Origin: Maribacter forsetii DSM 18668
GTDB taxonomy: Bacteria; Bacteroidota; Bacteroidia; Flavobacteriales; Flavobacteriaceae
DNA: 64,000 nucleotides
Direction of reading: 5' to 3'
Assembly (NCBI RefSeq): GCF_000744105.1
Contig: NZ_JQLH01000001.1
Coordinates: 372,001 to 436,000, forward strand
Below the pieces are notes generated by a model. The model was not told the DNA's origin. It ran no database searches and saw only the letters and a program-made list of their open reading frames with translations. Within the stretch, counting starts at the first letter, position 1; each line of letters opens with the position of its first letter. Of this stretch, positions 1 to 8,482 are shown one piece after another. Both the position numbers and the translations under genes were made by a program.

Positions 1-951
1 TAAATTTACCACGTAACTGTCTTTACCAAACTCATTGATCATTTGGTGTACCATTTTCTTGATTTCAGAAGGAGGAGACAACAAACGAGATGGGTCAAAG
101 TTACCTTGAAGGGTAATTTTGCCACCACTTAAATAACGGGCATTTCTAGCGGAACAGGTCCAGTCAACCCCTAATGCAGAAGCGCCTGATTTTGCCATAT
201 CACCTAGTGCGAACCAACATCCTTTTCCGAAAACAATTACCGGAGCTTCGTCCTTCAATGCATCGATTATTTGCTGAATGTATTTCCAAGAGAACTCTTG
301 ATAATCGGTAGGCGATAACATGCCACCCCAAGAATCAAATACTTGAACCGCATTTACACCTGCAGCAACTTTTGCTTTTAAGTATGCAATAGTGGTATCT
401 GTAATTTTCTGAAGTAATTCATGTGCAATAACCGGTTGTGTAAAGCATAATTCTTTAGCCTTATCAAACGTTTTGCTTCCTTGACCTTGTACACAGTAGC
501 ATAAAATCGTCCAAGGTGAACCAGCAAAACCTATCAACGGAACTTCATCGTTCAGTTTCTCTTTTGTCGCTTTAATGGCCTCCATTACATAACCTAATGT
601 TTCGTGAACATCTGGTACAATAACGCTATCTAAATCTTTTTGATTGCGAATAGGGTTCGGTAAATACGGACCAAAATTCGGCTTCATCTCCACATGAATG
701 TTCATTGCCTGTGGGATTACCAAAATATCACTGAATAATATAGCGGCATCCATTCCGTATCTGCGAATAGGTTGAACCGTAATTTCTGATGCCAATTCTG
801 GAGTCTGACATCTGGTAAAGAAGTCATATTTTTCTTTGATTGCCATGAATTCAGGTAAATATCTACCTGCCTGACGCATCATCCACACTGGTGGTCTTTC
901 TACTGTTTCACCTTTTAAGGCTTTTAGAAATAAGTCGTTTTTTAAGCTCAT
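1..951 (-). CDS. hemE: Uroporphyrinogen decarboxylase (HemE), 3' end cut by window edge
   Basis: Cytoplasmic enzyme that decarboxylates the four acetate side chains of uroporphyrinogen III to give coproporphyrinogen III. Reading from the ATG at 951, the frame is open for 317 codons to the window edge. It carries the family N-terminus with RPPVWMMRQAGRYLPEF (arginines that bind substrate carboxylates) and the AAILFSDILVIPQAM and FGPYLPNPI stretches. The family is usually about 340-350 residues, so only about 25-30 C-terminal residues are missing. It is the last visible gene of the minus-strand heme operon hemA-hemCD-[S23]-hemE. The S23-type cassette and its left inverted repeat lie directly upstream of the start codon, so the native ribosome-binding region has probably been replaced. 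Identification is secure from sequence. Confidence 0.96.
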   Translation of the reverse strand, partial: MSLKNDLFLKALKGETVERPPVWMMRQAGRYLPEFMAIKEKYDFFTRCQTPELASEITVQPIRRYGMDAAILFSDILVIPQAMNIHVEMKPNFGPYLPNPIRNQKDLDSVIVPDVHETLGYVMEAIKATKEKLNDEVPLIGFAGSPWTILCYCVQGQGSKTFDKAKELCFTQPVIAHELLQKITDTTIAYLKAKVAAGVNAVQVFDSWGGMLSPTDYQEFSWKYIQQIIDALKDEAPVIVFGKGCWFALGDMAKSGASALGVDWTCSARNARYLSGGKITLQGNFDPSRLLSPPSEIKKMVHQMINEFGKDSYVVNL

Positions 952-962
952 ATTCTTGTAAT

Positions 963-987
963 AGCTTTTAGCTGCTAGCCCTTGGCT
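963..987. repeat. Left inverted-repeat arm flanking the S23-type gene
   Basis: This 25-base arm is built from degenerate TTAGCT/TTGGCT units around a GCTGCTAGCC core. It matches the reverse complement of 1358-1382 at 21 of 25 positions by hand alignment. The two arms bracket the four-helix-bundle gene. This arm ends about 11 bases before the hemE start codon. Confidence 0.75.
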
Positions 988-988
988 T

Positions 989-1345
989 TTAGCTATTTTT
1001 TATTTTACTAATTAGACTATTGATCATTTTAGATTCTATTGAAATCAATTCAAAAGTTGACTTCAAGTCTCCGCTATCTAAAAATTTCAATTCTTCTGAT
1101 ATTATTAATTGAGTTTCTACTTCAAAAAGAGAACCTAGTGCAATTTCTAAAAATCGTTTAAATTCAACTTCACTATTTCTACTGCATCCTTCTGCAATAT
1201 TTGAAGGAACTGATACTGCGGCTCTAGAAAGTTGACTTTTAAGTCCAAATTTTTCTTCGCTTGGTAATTTTTGAACTAAACTATAAACATGCTTAACTAT
1301 GGTGATTCCATTTTTCCATATTTCAAGCTTTTTAAAGTCCCTCAT
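989..1345 (-). CDS. Four helix bundle protein, S23 / 23S-rRNA intervening-sequence protein family
   Basis: A 118-residue all-helical protein with the family pattern: N-terminal FKKLEIWKNGI, then QLSRAAVSVPSNIAEGCSR, then FLEIALGSLFEVETQL. It belongs to the S23/IVS-protein family, related in fold to the Avd accessory protein of diversity-generating retroelements. Family members occur inside 23S rRNA intervening sequences and, in Bacteroidota, often as stray single genes. No molecular function is established. It sits between hemCD and hemE in the same orientation and is bracketed by 25-base inverted repeats at 963-987 and 1358-1382, so the whole unit (about 963-1399) looks like a small cassette inserted in an operon. 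The start is the ATG at 1345, which follows an AT-rich leader without a clear Shine-Dalgarno. Confidence 0.9.
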   Translation of the reverse strand: MRDFKKLEIWKNGITIVKHVYSLVQKLPSEEKFGLKSQLSRAAVSVPSNIAEGCSRNSEVEFKRFLEIALGSLFEVETQLIISEELKFLDSGDLKSTFELISIESKMINSLISKIKNS

Positions 1346-1357
1346 AATTTATTGTAC

Positions 1358-1382
1358 AGCCAAAGGCTAGCAGCCAATAGCC
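1358..1382. repeat. Right inverted-repeat arm flanking the S23-type gene
   Basis: Reverse complement of 963-987 with four mismatches. The TTGGCT/TTAGCT-type repeat units continue to about 1399 and run through the hemCD stop codon (1395-1397). This suggests the element inserted exactly at the 3' end of hemCD and supplied its stop. Confidence 0.75.
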
Positions 1383-1394
1383 AACAGCCATTAG

Positions 1395-2975
1395 CTAATC
1401 TTCATAATCCGCATTCACCAATTCAATAACACTTTCTACCGTTGGTATTTTGGCAACTTTTACTTCCTTGAAATGTTCCCTAGCAGCTTTTGCAGTAGTT
1501 TCACCAATACAGTAGGCAACTCTGTCAGTAGAATTCTCTTTTAAATAGCTTTCTACGTTAGACGGACTAAAGAACATGATGCCTTTTGCGCTTTCTGGTA
1601 TGGCTTTCCCAGATAGTTTAGTTCGGTAGGCTTCTATGGCGTTTACTTCAATATTGTTTTCCTCTAAGATGCTTGGCAACTCTTCTAAACTTAGATTACC
1701 ATGAAAATAGGTGACCTCTGTGCCATCAATAAACTCCACTAAGTGGTTGGCTAAATCTTTTGCATTATTTTCATAATGCGTGATCTTACCAAAGGCATTT
1801 TTTAATAACCTTCGCGTTTTTCTGCCTACACAGTAAATATTTTCAAATTCTAATTCTGCGGCACTTCTACTGGCTAAAACAGCTTCAACTGCATTTCTAC
1901 TGGTAAAGACAACATTTTTATGGGTCTTTTTCAATATGATGGGTGAAATACGATTCGGATTAATTTTTATAAAATCGTCTGAATCTGCATTCACGGATAT
2001 ATTCAATAACAACTGTTGTTGCGGAGTTAGTTTCTTAGTAGAGAAAACATTAATTTCTAAACCGGCATTTGCCAGTTCGGTCATCAATCTTTTGCCTCCT
2101 CTAGCTAAAATGCTCTTCGCACAGTCAATACCTAAATTTTGGTGTTTACCTAGTGGTGCGGTTAATTCAGCTTCTAGCTTCTTGCTTCCATCAACATTTA
2201 GTAAAACCCCTTTTAGGGTAACAATGTTTTCTTTGTTGATATATGATAATGCTCCGATCGGTGCGCTACAACCACCTTCCAACTCTCTAAGAAACTCTCT
2301 TTCCAAGCTTACGCAAGTGTCGGTTTCTTCATGATTTAGTTGGGCGCAAGCTTCACGAATTTCTTCATCATCTTCCATGGCAACTACCATGATAGCTCCT
2401 TGTGCAGGGGCTGGTAGCATCCACGTTAGTCCGATCGTATTTTCTGGTTCCAAACCAATACGTTCCAAACCTGCAGCTGCGAAAATAGCACCGTTCCATT
2501 CGTTGTTGTACAACTTGTCTAATCGGCTATTTACATTTCCTCTTAAATCTACAATGGAATGTGTTGGGTATCTATTTAGCCATTGCGCTTGTCTACGAAG
2601 ACTTCCGGTTGCAATAACGGCATCTCTAGAGCCTAAAAATTCTTCATTGTCCTTGAATGCCATGATGTCCATGTAATTACCACGTTTTAAAACAGCGGCT
2701 TTTACAATGCCTTTTGGCAGTGCCGTAGGTACATCTTTCATAGAATGTACGGCAATATCAATATCGCCATTGATCATGGCAACGTCTAGTGTTTTGGTAA
2801 ACACTCCCGTAATTCCTAATTCATATAAAGGCTTATCTAGTATAAGGTCTCCCGTAGATTTTACAGGGACTAATTTTACTTTATGACCTAATGCTTGAAG
2901 TTGATCTTTTACGGTATTTGCCTGCCATAGCGCTAATTCGCTATCGCGTGTGCCTAATCGTATTACTTTACTCAT
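1395..2975 (-). CDS. hemC: Hydroxymethylbilane synthase fused to uroporphyrinogen-III synthase (HemC-HemD)
   Basis: Bifunctional heme enzyme of 526 residues. Residues 1-300 are porphobilinogen deaminase: IRLGTRDSELALWQA, the IATGSLRRQAQW arginine motif, and LEGGCSAPIG with the dipyrromethane-cofactor cysteine at about residue 236. From about residue 310 the sequence is HemD-like: VVFTSRNAVEAV near the start, and FFSPSNVESYL and AYCIGETTAKAA near the end. Single HemC is about 300 residues, so the extra 220 residues are the HemD half, a fusion common in Flavobacteriia. It overlaps the hemA stop by 4 bases (ATGA), implying translational coupling. It makes linear hydroxymethylbilane and cyclises it to uroporphyrinogen III, the substrate of the downstream HemE. 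Confidence 0.95.
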   Translation of the reverse strand: MSKVIRLGTRDSELALWQANTVKDQLQALGHKVKLVPVKSTGDLILDKPLYELGITGVFTKTLDVAMINGDIDIAVHSMKDVPTALPKGIVKAAVLKRGNYMDIMAFKDNEEFLGSRDAVIATGSLRRQAQWLNRYPTHSIVDLRGNVNSRLDKLYNNEWNGAIFAAAGLERIGLEPENTIGLTWMLPAPAQGAIMVVAMEDDEEIREACAQLNHEETDTCVSLEREFLRELEGGCSAPIGALSYINKENIVTLKGVLLNVDGSKKLEAELTAPLGKHQNLGIDCAKSILARGGKRLMTELANAGLEINVFSTKKLTPQQQLLLNISVNADSDDFIKINPNRISPIILKKTHKNVVFTSRNAVEAVLASRSAAELEFENIYCVGRKTRRLLKNAFGKITHYENNAKDLANHLVEFIDGTEVTYFHGNLSLEELPSILEENNIEVNAIEAYRTKLSGKAIPESAKGIMFFSPSNVESYLKENSTDRVAYCIGETTAKAAREHFKEVKVAKIPTVESVIELVNADYED

Positions 2976-4228
2976 TTTTCGTCCAATTCTAATTGAAATA
3001 CTTTTTGGATAAATTCTAAACTTGAATTGGAATCTACCGTGTCATCCTTAAGATGATTTGCAAATTGTTTTGTTATTTTCTGAATGATGCGATTGGTTAC
3101 TACATCTGCCTGATGCGAATTAAAATCGACCGTTTTTTTAGATTGGTAGTCTAGCTCTTCATCCTTAATTGTCTTCAATTTCTGTTTTAAAGCTTTAATT
3201 ACCGGGGCAAATTTTCTAGTTTCTAACCATTGGTTGAAATCGTGTTTTACCTCTTCGTTTATTGCTTCCGCCTCTGGAATAAATTGCTTTCTACGCTCTA
3301 GGGTTTCATCTGTCATTTGCGATAAATGATCTAAATGGATTACAGTAACATTATCCATTTCCGAAACGCTGGCATCAACATTTTTTGGCACCGATAAATC
3401 TAGAATCAATAACGGTTTATTGGTGTATATTAATTCTTTGGTAATCGTTGGTTTTTGAGCACCTGTAGCAACTACCAAAATATCTGAAGTTCTTATTTCT
3501 GACTGCAGATCTCCGTAATCCTTTACCTTAAGATTGAACTTACCTGCAATTTGCTCGGCTTTGCCTTTTGTTCTGTTGATTAAAGTGATATGTGGATTCT
3601 TGGTATGCTTAATTAAATTTTCGCATGTATTACGACCAATTTTTCCTGTCCCGAATAAGAGAATGTTCTTTTCTGAAACATTTTCTACATTACGCATAAT
3701 GTACTGTACCGAAGCAAATGCTACAGATGTTGCGCCAGATGAAATTTCGGTTTCGTTCTTAATACGCTTACTAGCTTGTATAATGCTATTGCAAAGACGT
3801 TCTATAAACGGATTGGCAATACCCAATTCTTTAGAACGCTTGAAACTTTGTTTTAGTTGACTGATGATTTCAAAATCACCCAGTATCTGGCTATCCAAGC
3901 CTGTGCCTACACGGAACAAGTGATTGATAGCTTCTTTGTTTTTATATACATAGGCCACTTCTTGAAACGCTTCAACGGTTCCGTTAGAGTGGTCACATAA
4001 TAATTTTATAAGTTGAAAAGGATGTTTAGCAAAACCGTGTAACTCTGTGCGGTTACAGGTAGAGGTAGCTAGCAAACCATCAATGCCTAGGTTTTTAGCC
4101 TCTATAAGTAATTTGTTTACCGCTACTTCGTCTAAACTAAATTTACCACGAGCTTCAGCATCGGCCTTTTTGTAGTTAAGACCAATGGTATAAAAAGAAT
4201 CGTGTTTAGAAATGTGATAGTCTTTCAT
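2972..4228 (-). CDS. hemA: Glutamyl-tRNA reductase (HemA)
   Basis: First committed step of C5-pathway tetrapyrrole synthesis: NADPH reduction of glutamyl-tRNA to glutamate-1-semialdehyde. The 418-residue form starts at the ATG at 4228 (MKDYHISKH). The frame stays open further upstream, but that extension is not family-like and runs through the promoter region. The catalytic cysteine is at about residue 58 in TSTCNRTELH. The NADPH-binding loop is LLFGTGKIGRNTCENL, and the C-terminal dimerisation helices follow. It is the first gene of the hem operon and divergent from an AraC regulator. A candidate promoter lies just upstream. Confidence 0.95.
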   Translation of the reverse strand: MKDYHISKHDSFYTIGLNYKKADAEARGKFSLDEVAVNKLLIEAKNLGIDGLLATSTCNRTELHGFAKHPFQLIKLLCDHSNGTVEAFQEVAYVYKNKEAINHLFRVGTGLDSQILGDFEIISQLKQSFKRSKELGIANPFIERLCNSIIQASKRIKNETEISSGATSVAFASVQYIMRNVENVSEKNILLFGTGKIGRNTCENLIKHTKNPHITLINRTKGKAEQIAGKFNLKVKDYGDLQSEIRTSDILVVATGAQKPTITKELIYTNKPLLILDLSVPKNVDASVSEMDNVTVIHLDHLSQMTDETLERRKQFIPEAEAINEEVKHDFNQWLETRKFAPVIKALKQKLKTIKDEELDYQSKKTVDFNSHQADVVTNRIIQKITKQFANHLKDDTVDSNSSLEFIQKVFQLELDEK

Positions 4229-4238
4229 AAAGCGGATA

Positions 4239-4270
4239 CAAAAATATGAGCATCCATTCAATAAAAACAA
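4239..4270 (-). promoter_or_regulatory. Candidate flavobacterial promoter for the hemA operon
   Basis: On the minus strand a TATTTTTG box (4239-4246) fits the Bacteroidota -7 consensus TAnnTTTG. A TTG at 4268-4270 lies 21 bases upstream, within the spacing range for the -33 box. The implied start of transcription is only a few bases from the hemA ATG at 4228, so the mRNA would be nearly leaderless. Position and consensus are seen; function is inferred. Confidence 0.35.
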
Positions 4271-4376
4271 CGCTTGCGGTACAATTAATGTCGTCTGCCG
4301 AATTTTTGGACAAAATATGACAAATATCAGTTTATTAACCATAATTTTATAGCGCTTTCAGCGAATGGACACTATA

Positions 4377-4399
4377 TTATTTAGATGCTTTCTAAATAA
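4377..4399. promoter_or_regulatory. 9-bp perfect inverted repeat before the AraC gene
   Basis: Arms TTATTTAGA (4377-4385) and TCTAAATAA (4391-4399) are perfectly complementary around a 5-base centre. They lie 21 bases before the AraC-family start codon, in the hemA/AraC divergent region. It could be an operator or an mRNA hairpin near the start codon. Confidence 0.4.
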
Positions 4400-4420
4400 A
4401 TAAAAAATCGATTTAAGAAA

Positions 4421-5311
4421 ATGGACATAAAAAGTAACGCTCAAGGGTCATACGAAGAAGTTCTGATTGAAGACGGATTTTACGTGCTAAAGTTTCAGAA
4501 CGAAGAAGATACGGTAATGCAATATCACCGTGAAATCAACAAAAGATTTATACAATTTCACTTCTGCTTAAGAGGTAGTGGTACTTATAATTTTAACCAA
4601 GGAAATTATAGTCTAGATGTCAAGGAAGAGAACTCATTATTGTTGTATAACACGCAGTTAGACCTTCCGTTGAATTTAAATTTAAACCCGAAATCATCAT
4701 TGGTTTCTGTGGTAATGACCTTGCGAAAATTTCATTCTTTGTTTACCGCAGAGGCAGATTACATTCCGTTTTTAAGTTCAGATAACAAGGAGAAAAAGTA
4801 TTATGCACAAGAGCCTTTTTCACCATCTATTGCTGTTATTTTGAGTCAGATCGTAAACTATAATCTGCATCCATCTATAAAATCGCTGTATGTAAAAGGT
4901 AAGATTTATGAATTGATAGCCTTGTACTTTAATAGAAGTCCTAATGCAGATATTGAACAATGCCCATATTTGGCAGATGAAGAGAATGTAAAAAAGATAA
5001 AGAAAGCCAAAGAAATTATTTTGGCGAATATGGCTGAGCCACCAACTTTAGCTGAACTTTCTAGTGAAGTGGGATTAAGTTTAAAGCGCTTAAAGGAAGG
5101 TTTCAAGCAAATTTATGGTGATTCTGTGTACAGTTTTTTATTTGATCATAAGATGGATTATGCGAAGCGACTTTTAGAAACCGGTCAGTATAATGTCAAT
5201 GAAATCGGACTCAAAGTGGGGTATAGCACCTCTAGTCACTTTATTTCGGCATTCAAGAAAAAATACAATACCACACCTAAGAAATATTTGTTGGCTTTGG
5301 CAGGCAGCTAA
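4421..5311 (+). CDS. AraC-family transcriptional regulator
   Basis: A 296-residue regulator. Residues 1-190 form an effector/cupin-like N-terminal domain (FIQFHFCLRGSGTYNF). The last 100 residues are a double helix-turn-helix: TLAELSSEVGLSLKRLKEGFKQ and then IGLKVGYSTSSHFISAFKKKY ahead of the TPKKYL end, the classic AraC signature. It is divergent from hemA across a 192-base region and close to hemH, so it may control heme or iron genes; that is inference from position only. Its stop lies 2 bases before the stop of the convergent DUF1460 gene. Confidence 0.9.
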   Translation: MDIKSNAQGSYEEVLIEDGFYVLKFQNEEDTVMQYHREINKRFIQFHFCLRGSGTYNFNQGNYSLDVKEENSLLLYNTQLDLPLNLNLNPKSSLVSVVMTLRKFHSLFTAEADYIPFLSSDNKEKKYYAQEPFSPSIAVILSQIVNYNLHPSIKSLYVKGKIYELIALYFNRSPNADIEQCPYLADEENVKKIKKAKEIILANMAEPPTLAELSSEVGLSLKRLKEGFKQIYGDSVYSFLFDHKMDYAKRLLETGQYNVNEIGLKVGYSTSSHFISAFKKKYNTTPKKYLLALAGS

Positions 5312-5313
5312 CT

Positions 5314-6153
5314 TTACAGTGGTCTTGCCACCATAATACCTGTGTTACTTTTTATACCTTTTAAATACTCCGCCAAAGGTTTTTTTGAAACTTCAACTTC
5401 CATTGATCCGGTCGATGCATGTAGTAAATGAATTCTACCATCTTTTTCTCTGGTGGCAATTCCTGTATGGGTAACGTCTAACCCATTAATAGAAGTTGCA
5501 AGTGCAATGATGTCCCCAGATTGAATAAGATGTTCGTTCTCGGCAATTTTATCTTGTGCCAGTACACAAATAGCCTGATTGTTCAGATAGTTTTCTGAAG
5601 CCTTAACTTTTGAGTAATTAGTATCATCCGCCAGAAACGGATATAGGTCTCTATGGGTGCTCATAAAATCTATGTCTTTGGTGATTTCAGCACCACCAAT
5701 TTCACCTGTGATATCTTTTAAAAGTCCTTTCTCGGAATTATTTGCAATCCATTCAGAAAAGTAATGTAAGCGCGATGCGTAGCCATTTAAAGCACCATCT
5801 TTATATCGTATAATTTCAAGATTTTTTAAATAAGCGTCAAAGGACATTTCTTGCTGACGGAGCAGGAGGGAAAAAGCAAGCACGTTCTCAACAAACGTGG
5901 TACAGTCCAACCCTTGTAGATTTACTACTAAAGTTTCTGTATCGCCAATTTCTAAGGTTTTGGCAACATACGGAGTTTGTATAAACGACTTACCAATGTT
6001 TACCATAGTTGTGCCAAACTCACCCCGATACATTCCGTCTATTTCAACTAGTTTGCTTTCTACAGCAGTGCTATCTTTTGGCGAGCAGGTAATTTGTTGG
6101 GCATGAATTGTAATGCAGCCAAGGAGAAAAAGAAATAGAAGTGTATGTTTCAT
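5314..6153 (-). CDS. DUF1460 secreted N-acetylmuramoyl-L-alanine amidase-like protein
   Basis: A 279-residue protein with an N-terminal signal peptide (HTLLFLFLLGCITIHAQ, cleavage after the AQ). The DUF1460 fold belongs to the NlpC/P60-like cysteine peptidase superfamily. The likely nucleophile is Cys84 in GLDCTTFVENVLAF, and the histidine is in DVTHTGIATR, followed by HLLHASTGSMEVE. Homologues act on cell-wall peptides in the periplasm, but the exact bond cut is unknown for this branch. The MscS gene lies 9 bases upstream on the same strand, so the two are probably co-transcribed. Confidence 0.85.
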   Translation of the reverse strand: MKHTLLFLFLLGCITIHAQQITCSPKDSTAVESKLVEIDGMYRGEFGTTMVNIGKSFIQTPYVAKTLEIGDTETLVVNLQGLDCTTFVENVLAFSLLLRQQEMSFDAYLKNLEIIRYKDGALNGYASRLHYFSEWIANNSEKGLLKDITGEIGGAEITKDIDFMSTHRDLYPFLADDTNYSKVKASENYLNNQAICVLAQDKIAENEHLIQSGDIIALATSINGLDVTHTGIATREKDGRIHLLHASTGSMEVEVSKKPLAEYLKGIKSNTGIMVARPL

Positions 6154-6162
6154 AAAGCTAAA

Positions 6163-7233
6163 TTATGAATTGTTATTCTCATCGGCTGATTTTTCCAACA
6201 AAACCCTATTTCTAGCAATACTCTCAGGATAATTTTGTTGCAAGAACGTTATTAATTTTTCACGAACATGAACACGAAGATCCCAAGCAGTTGGCGAGTC
6301 TTTGGCACTCATTAACGCCCTAATTTCAACACTGTTTTGTTTGCTTTCCGTTACTTGAAGTACATTAACTTCTTTATCCCAAAGGTCGGTACTTTCTAAA
6401 ATTTTGGTCAATTCTTCGCGTAAAGCATCAAAAGAAACATTGTAATCAGTATACAAGAAAACGGTGCCAAGAATATCGGAAGAAGACTTTGTCCAGTTTT
6501 GAAAAGGCTTGTCAATAAAGTAAGGCGTAGGAACAATCAATCTTCGTTTGTCCCAAATTTTAACCACCACATAGGTCAGGGTTATTTCTTCAATACGACC
6601 CCATTCTCCTTCAACAATAACGACATCATCAATTTTTATAGGTTGCGCAATGGCAATCTGAATACCCGCTAAAACGGTTCCGATCATCTTCTGAGCGGAG
6701 AAACCAATAATAATTCCTGCTACACCGGCAGATGCAAAAATGCTAACCCCCAATTCTCTAATACTTTCAAAACTCATGAGTACGGCACCAACAGCCAAGA
6801 TTACTATAGTGAAAATAAAGATGCGTTCTAGAATATTGAACTGCGTGTAGATTTTACGTGCTTTCAAATTATTTTCTACATGTACATCGTAATTGCTTAC
6901 AATTACAGTTTTTATTATTTTCAATAAATTGAGTAATAGCCAGGTGACAGATACAATGAAAAGAATGGTACTTGCTTTTTTAAACCAGTAGTCATGTTCT
7001 TCTAATTGTAGTAATGTTCGTATAGACTCCGATCTCAGCCAAATGGAGAAAATAATTAAAAAGATAGGTCTACTAATTTTTTTAAATGCTCCGTGCGGCA
7101 GTAGGTACTTGGGGTCTTTGCCGTATTTTTTTATGAAATATGATATAATCCAATAGGCGACCAAAACACCAAGGGTAGAAGCTATAAAGAAGTAAAGTGC
7201 ACTTTTAGGTACGGTATCAAAAAAAGTATTCAT
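6163..7233 (-). CDS. Small-conductance mechanosensitive channel (MscS family)
   Basis: A 356-residue inner-membrane channel. An N-terminal hydrophobic segment (ALYFFIASTLGVLVAYWIISYF) is followed by further helices, then the pore-lining helix with alternating Gly/Ala (GVSIFASAGVAGIIIGFSAQKM) and the conserved beta-domain start (GIQIAIAQPIKIDDVVIVEG, WGRIEEITLTYVVV). The soluble C-terminal domain continues to SADENNNS. It releases solutes on hypo-osmotic shock. It is probably the first gene of a two-gene unit with the DUF1460 protein. Confidence 0.92.
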   Translation of the reverse strand: MNTFFDTVPKSALYFFIASTLGVLVAYWIISYFIKKYGKDPKYLLPHGAFKKISRPIFLIIFSIWLRSESIRTLLQLEEHDYWFKKASTILFIVSVTWLLLNLLKIIKTVIVSNYDVHVENNLKARKIYTQFNILERIFIFTIVILAVGAVLMSFESIRELGVSIFASAGVAGIIIGFSAQKMIGTVLAGIQIAIAQPIKIDDVVIVEGEWGRIEEITLTYVVVKIWDKRRLIVPTPYFIDKPFQNWTKSSSDILGTVFLYTDYNVSFDALREELTKILESTDLWDKEVNVLQVTESKQNSVEIRALMSAKDSPTAWDLRVHVREKLITFLQQNYPESIARNRVLLEKSADENNNS

Positions 7234-7376
7234 GTAAAATGTATTATAGTTTTTGATGAATTACAACTTACTAAAATTAAACAGCACTAAAAATTTATTG
7301 ACCAGTTATTAGATTGCTTTATGAGAGTATAGAAAAACTATTGCCCAAAATTAAAATATCATCGATTTGCAAGTGT

Positions 7377-7384
7377 TATTTTTG
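7377..7384 (+). promoter_or_regulatory. Candidate -7 box for hemH
   Basis: TATTTTTG matches TAnnTTTG and lies 25 bases upstream of the hemH ATG. No convincing TTG -33 box is seen at the usual distance, so this is tentative. Confidence 0.3.
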
Positions 7385-7409
7385 CAATTGAATAACAAAC
7401 ACATACGCT

Positions 7410-8453
7410 ATGAAAGGAGTATTATTGGTTAATTTAGGTTCACCCGATAGCCCTACACCAAAAGATGTTAAACCATATTTAGATGAATTCTTAATGGATG
7501 AGCGCGTAATAGATGCTCCAAAATGGTTAAGAACAATATTGGTAAGAGGAATAATTTTACAGACCAGACCAAAAAAATCTGCGGAGGCATATGCCAAAAT
7601 ATGGTGGGAAGAGGGTTCTCCTTTAATCGTAATATCAGAACGATTCTCTAATAAACTAAAAACGCAAACCGAAATGCCGGTTGCCTTAGGTATGCGCTAT
7701 GGTACCATGACTATTAAAGCTGCCATGCAAGAGTTAAAGGATAAAGGTGTTGATGATGTGCTTTTAGTGCCTTTATACCCACATTACGCAATGTCTAGTT
7801 TTGAAACGGTAGTGGTTAAGGTTTTAGAAGAACAAGAAGCTTCTTTTCCTGGAATGAAAATAACGACATTGCCGGCTTTTTATAAACATCCAGAGTTTAT
7901 AAAAGTACTTTCTGAAAGTATTAAGGACGGGCTAGAAGGCTTTGATTATGACCATGTTTTATTTTCTTACCACGGTATTCCAGAACGTCATATTCGTAAG
8001 AACGATCCAACCAGTTTCCATTGTAAAATTGATGGTACGTGCTGTAATGTGAATTCTGTGGCACATAATACTTGCTATAGACATCAAGTGTATGACACGA
8101 CTAAAATGGTGAAGGAGTATTTAGGACTGCAAGAGGAACAGGTGAGCACTTCATTTCAATCGCGTTTGGCGGGTGATCCATGGCTAAAACCTTATACCGA
8201 TTATGAGTTTGAACGTTTAGCGAAAGAAGGCAAGAAAAAATTGGCTGTAATTACTCCTGCATTTGTTAGTGATTGTCTTGAAACTCTAGAGGAAATTGCA
8301 ATGGAAGGCAAAGAACAATTTTTAGAAGCTGGCGGAGAAGATTACAAGCATATTCCTTGTATGAACGACAGTGACGCATGGGTCAAAGTAATGGCAAAAT
8401 GGGTCAACGATTGGCAAACTACAGATGCATTAGATGTAGTGCCAAGTACATAA
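7410..8453 (+). CDS. hemH: Ferrochelatase (HemH)
   Basis: Inserts ferrous iron into protoporphyrin IX, the last heme step, at the inner face of the cytoplasmic membrane. At 347 residues it shows the family start GVLLVNLGSPDSPTPKDVKPYL, the catalytic-histidine motif SYHGIPERH, then SRLAGDPWLKPYTD and PAFVSDCLETLEEI. Cysteines in KIDGTCCNVNSVAHNTC sit in the insertion where some bacterial ferrochelatases differ. It is divergent from the MscS gene and is followed after 29 bases by DUF3050, so they may be co-transcribed. It complements hemA/hemCD/hemE upstream and hemJ downstream. Confidence 0.96.
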   Translation: MKGVLLVNLGSPDSPTPKDVKPYLDEFLMDERVIDAPKWLRTILVRGIILQTRPKKSAEAYAKIWWEEGSPLIVISERFSNKLKTQTEMPVALGMRYGTMTIKAAMQELKDKGVDDVLLVPLYPHYAMSSFETVVVKVLEEQEASFPGMKITTLPAFYKHPEFIKVLSESIKDGLEGFDYDHVLFSYHGIPERHIRKNDPTSFHCKIDGTCCNVNSVAHNTCYRHQVYDTTKMVKEYLGLQEEQVSTSFQSRLAGDPWLKPYTDYEFERLAKEGKKKLAVITPAFVSDCLETLEEIAMEGKEQFLEAGGEDYKHIPCMNDSDAWVKVMAKWVNDWQTTDALDVVPST

Positions 8454-8482
8454 CACACTATTAAATCTTAGAAATCACTGCA

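Noticed and set aside
4229..4342. N-terminal extension of HemA to an earlier ATG
   Set aside because: The extra 38 residues are not family-like and cover a good promoter. The ATG at 4228 gives the normal HemA length.
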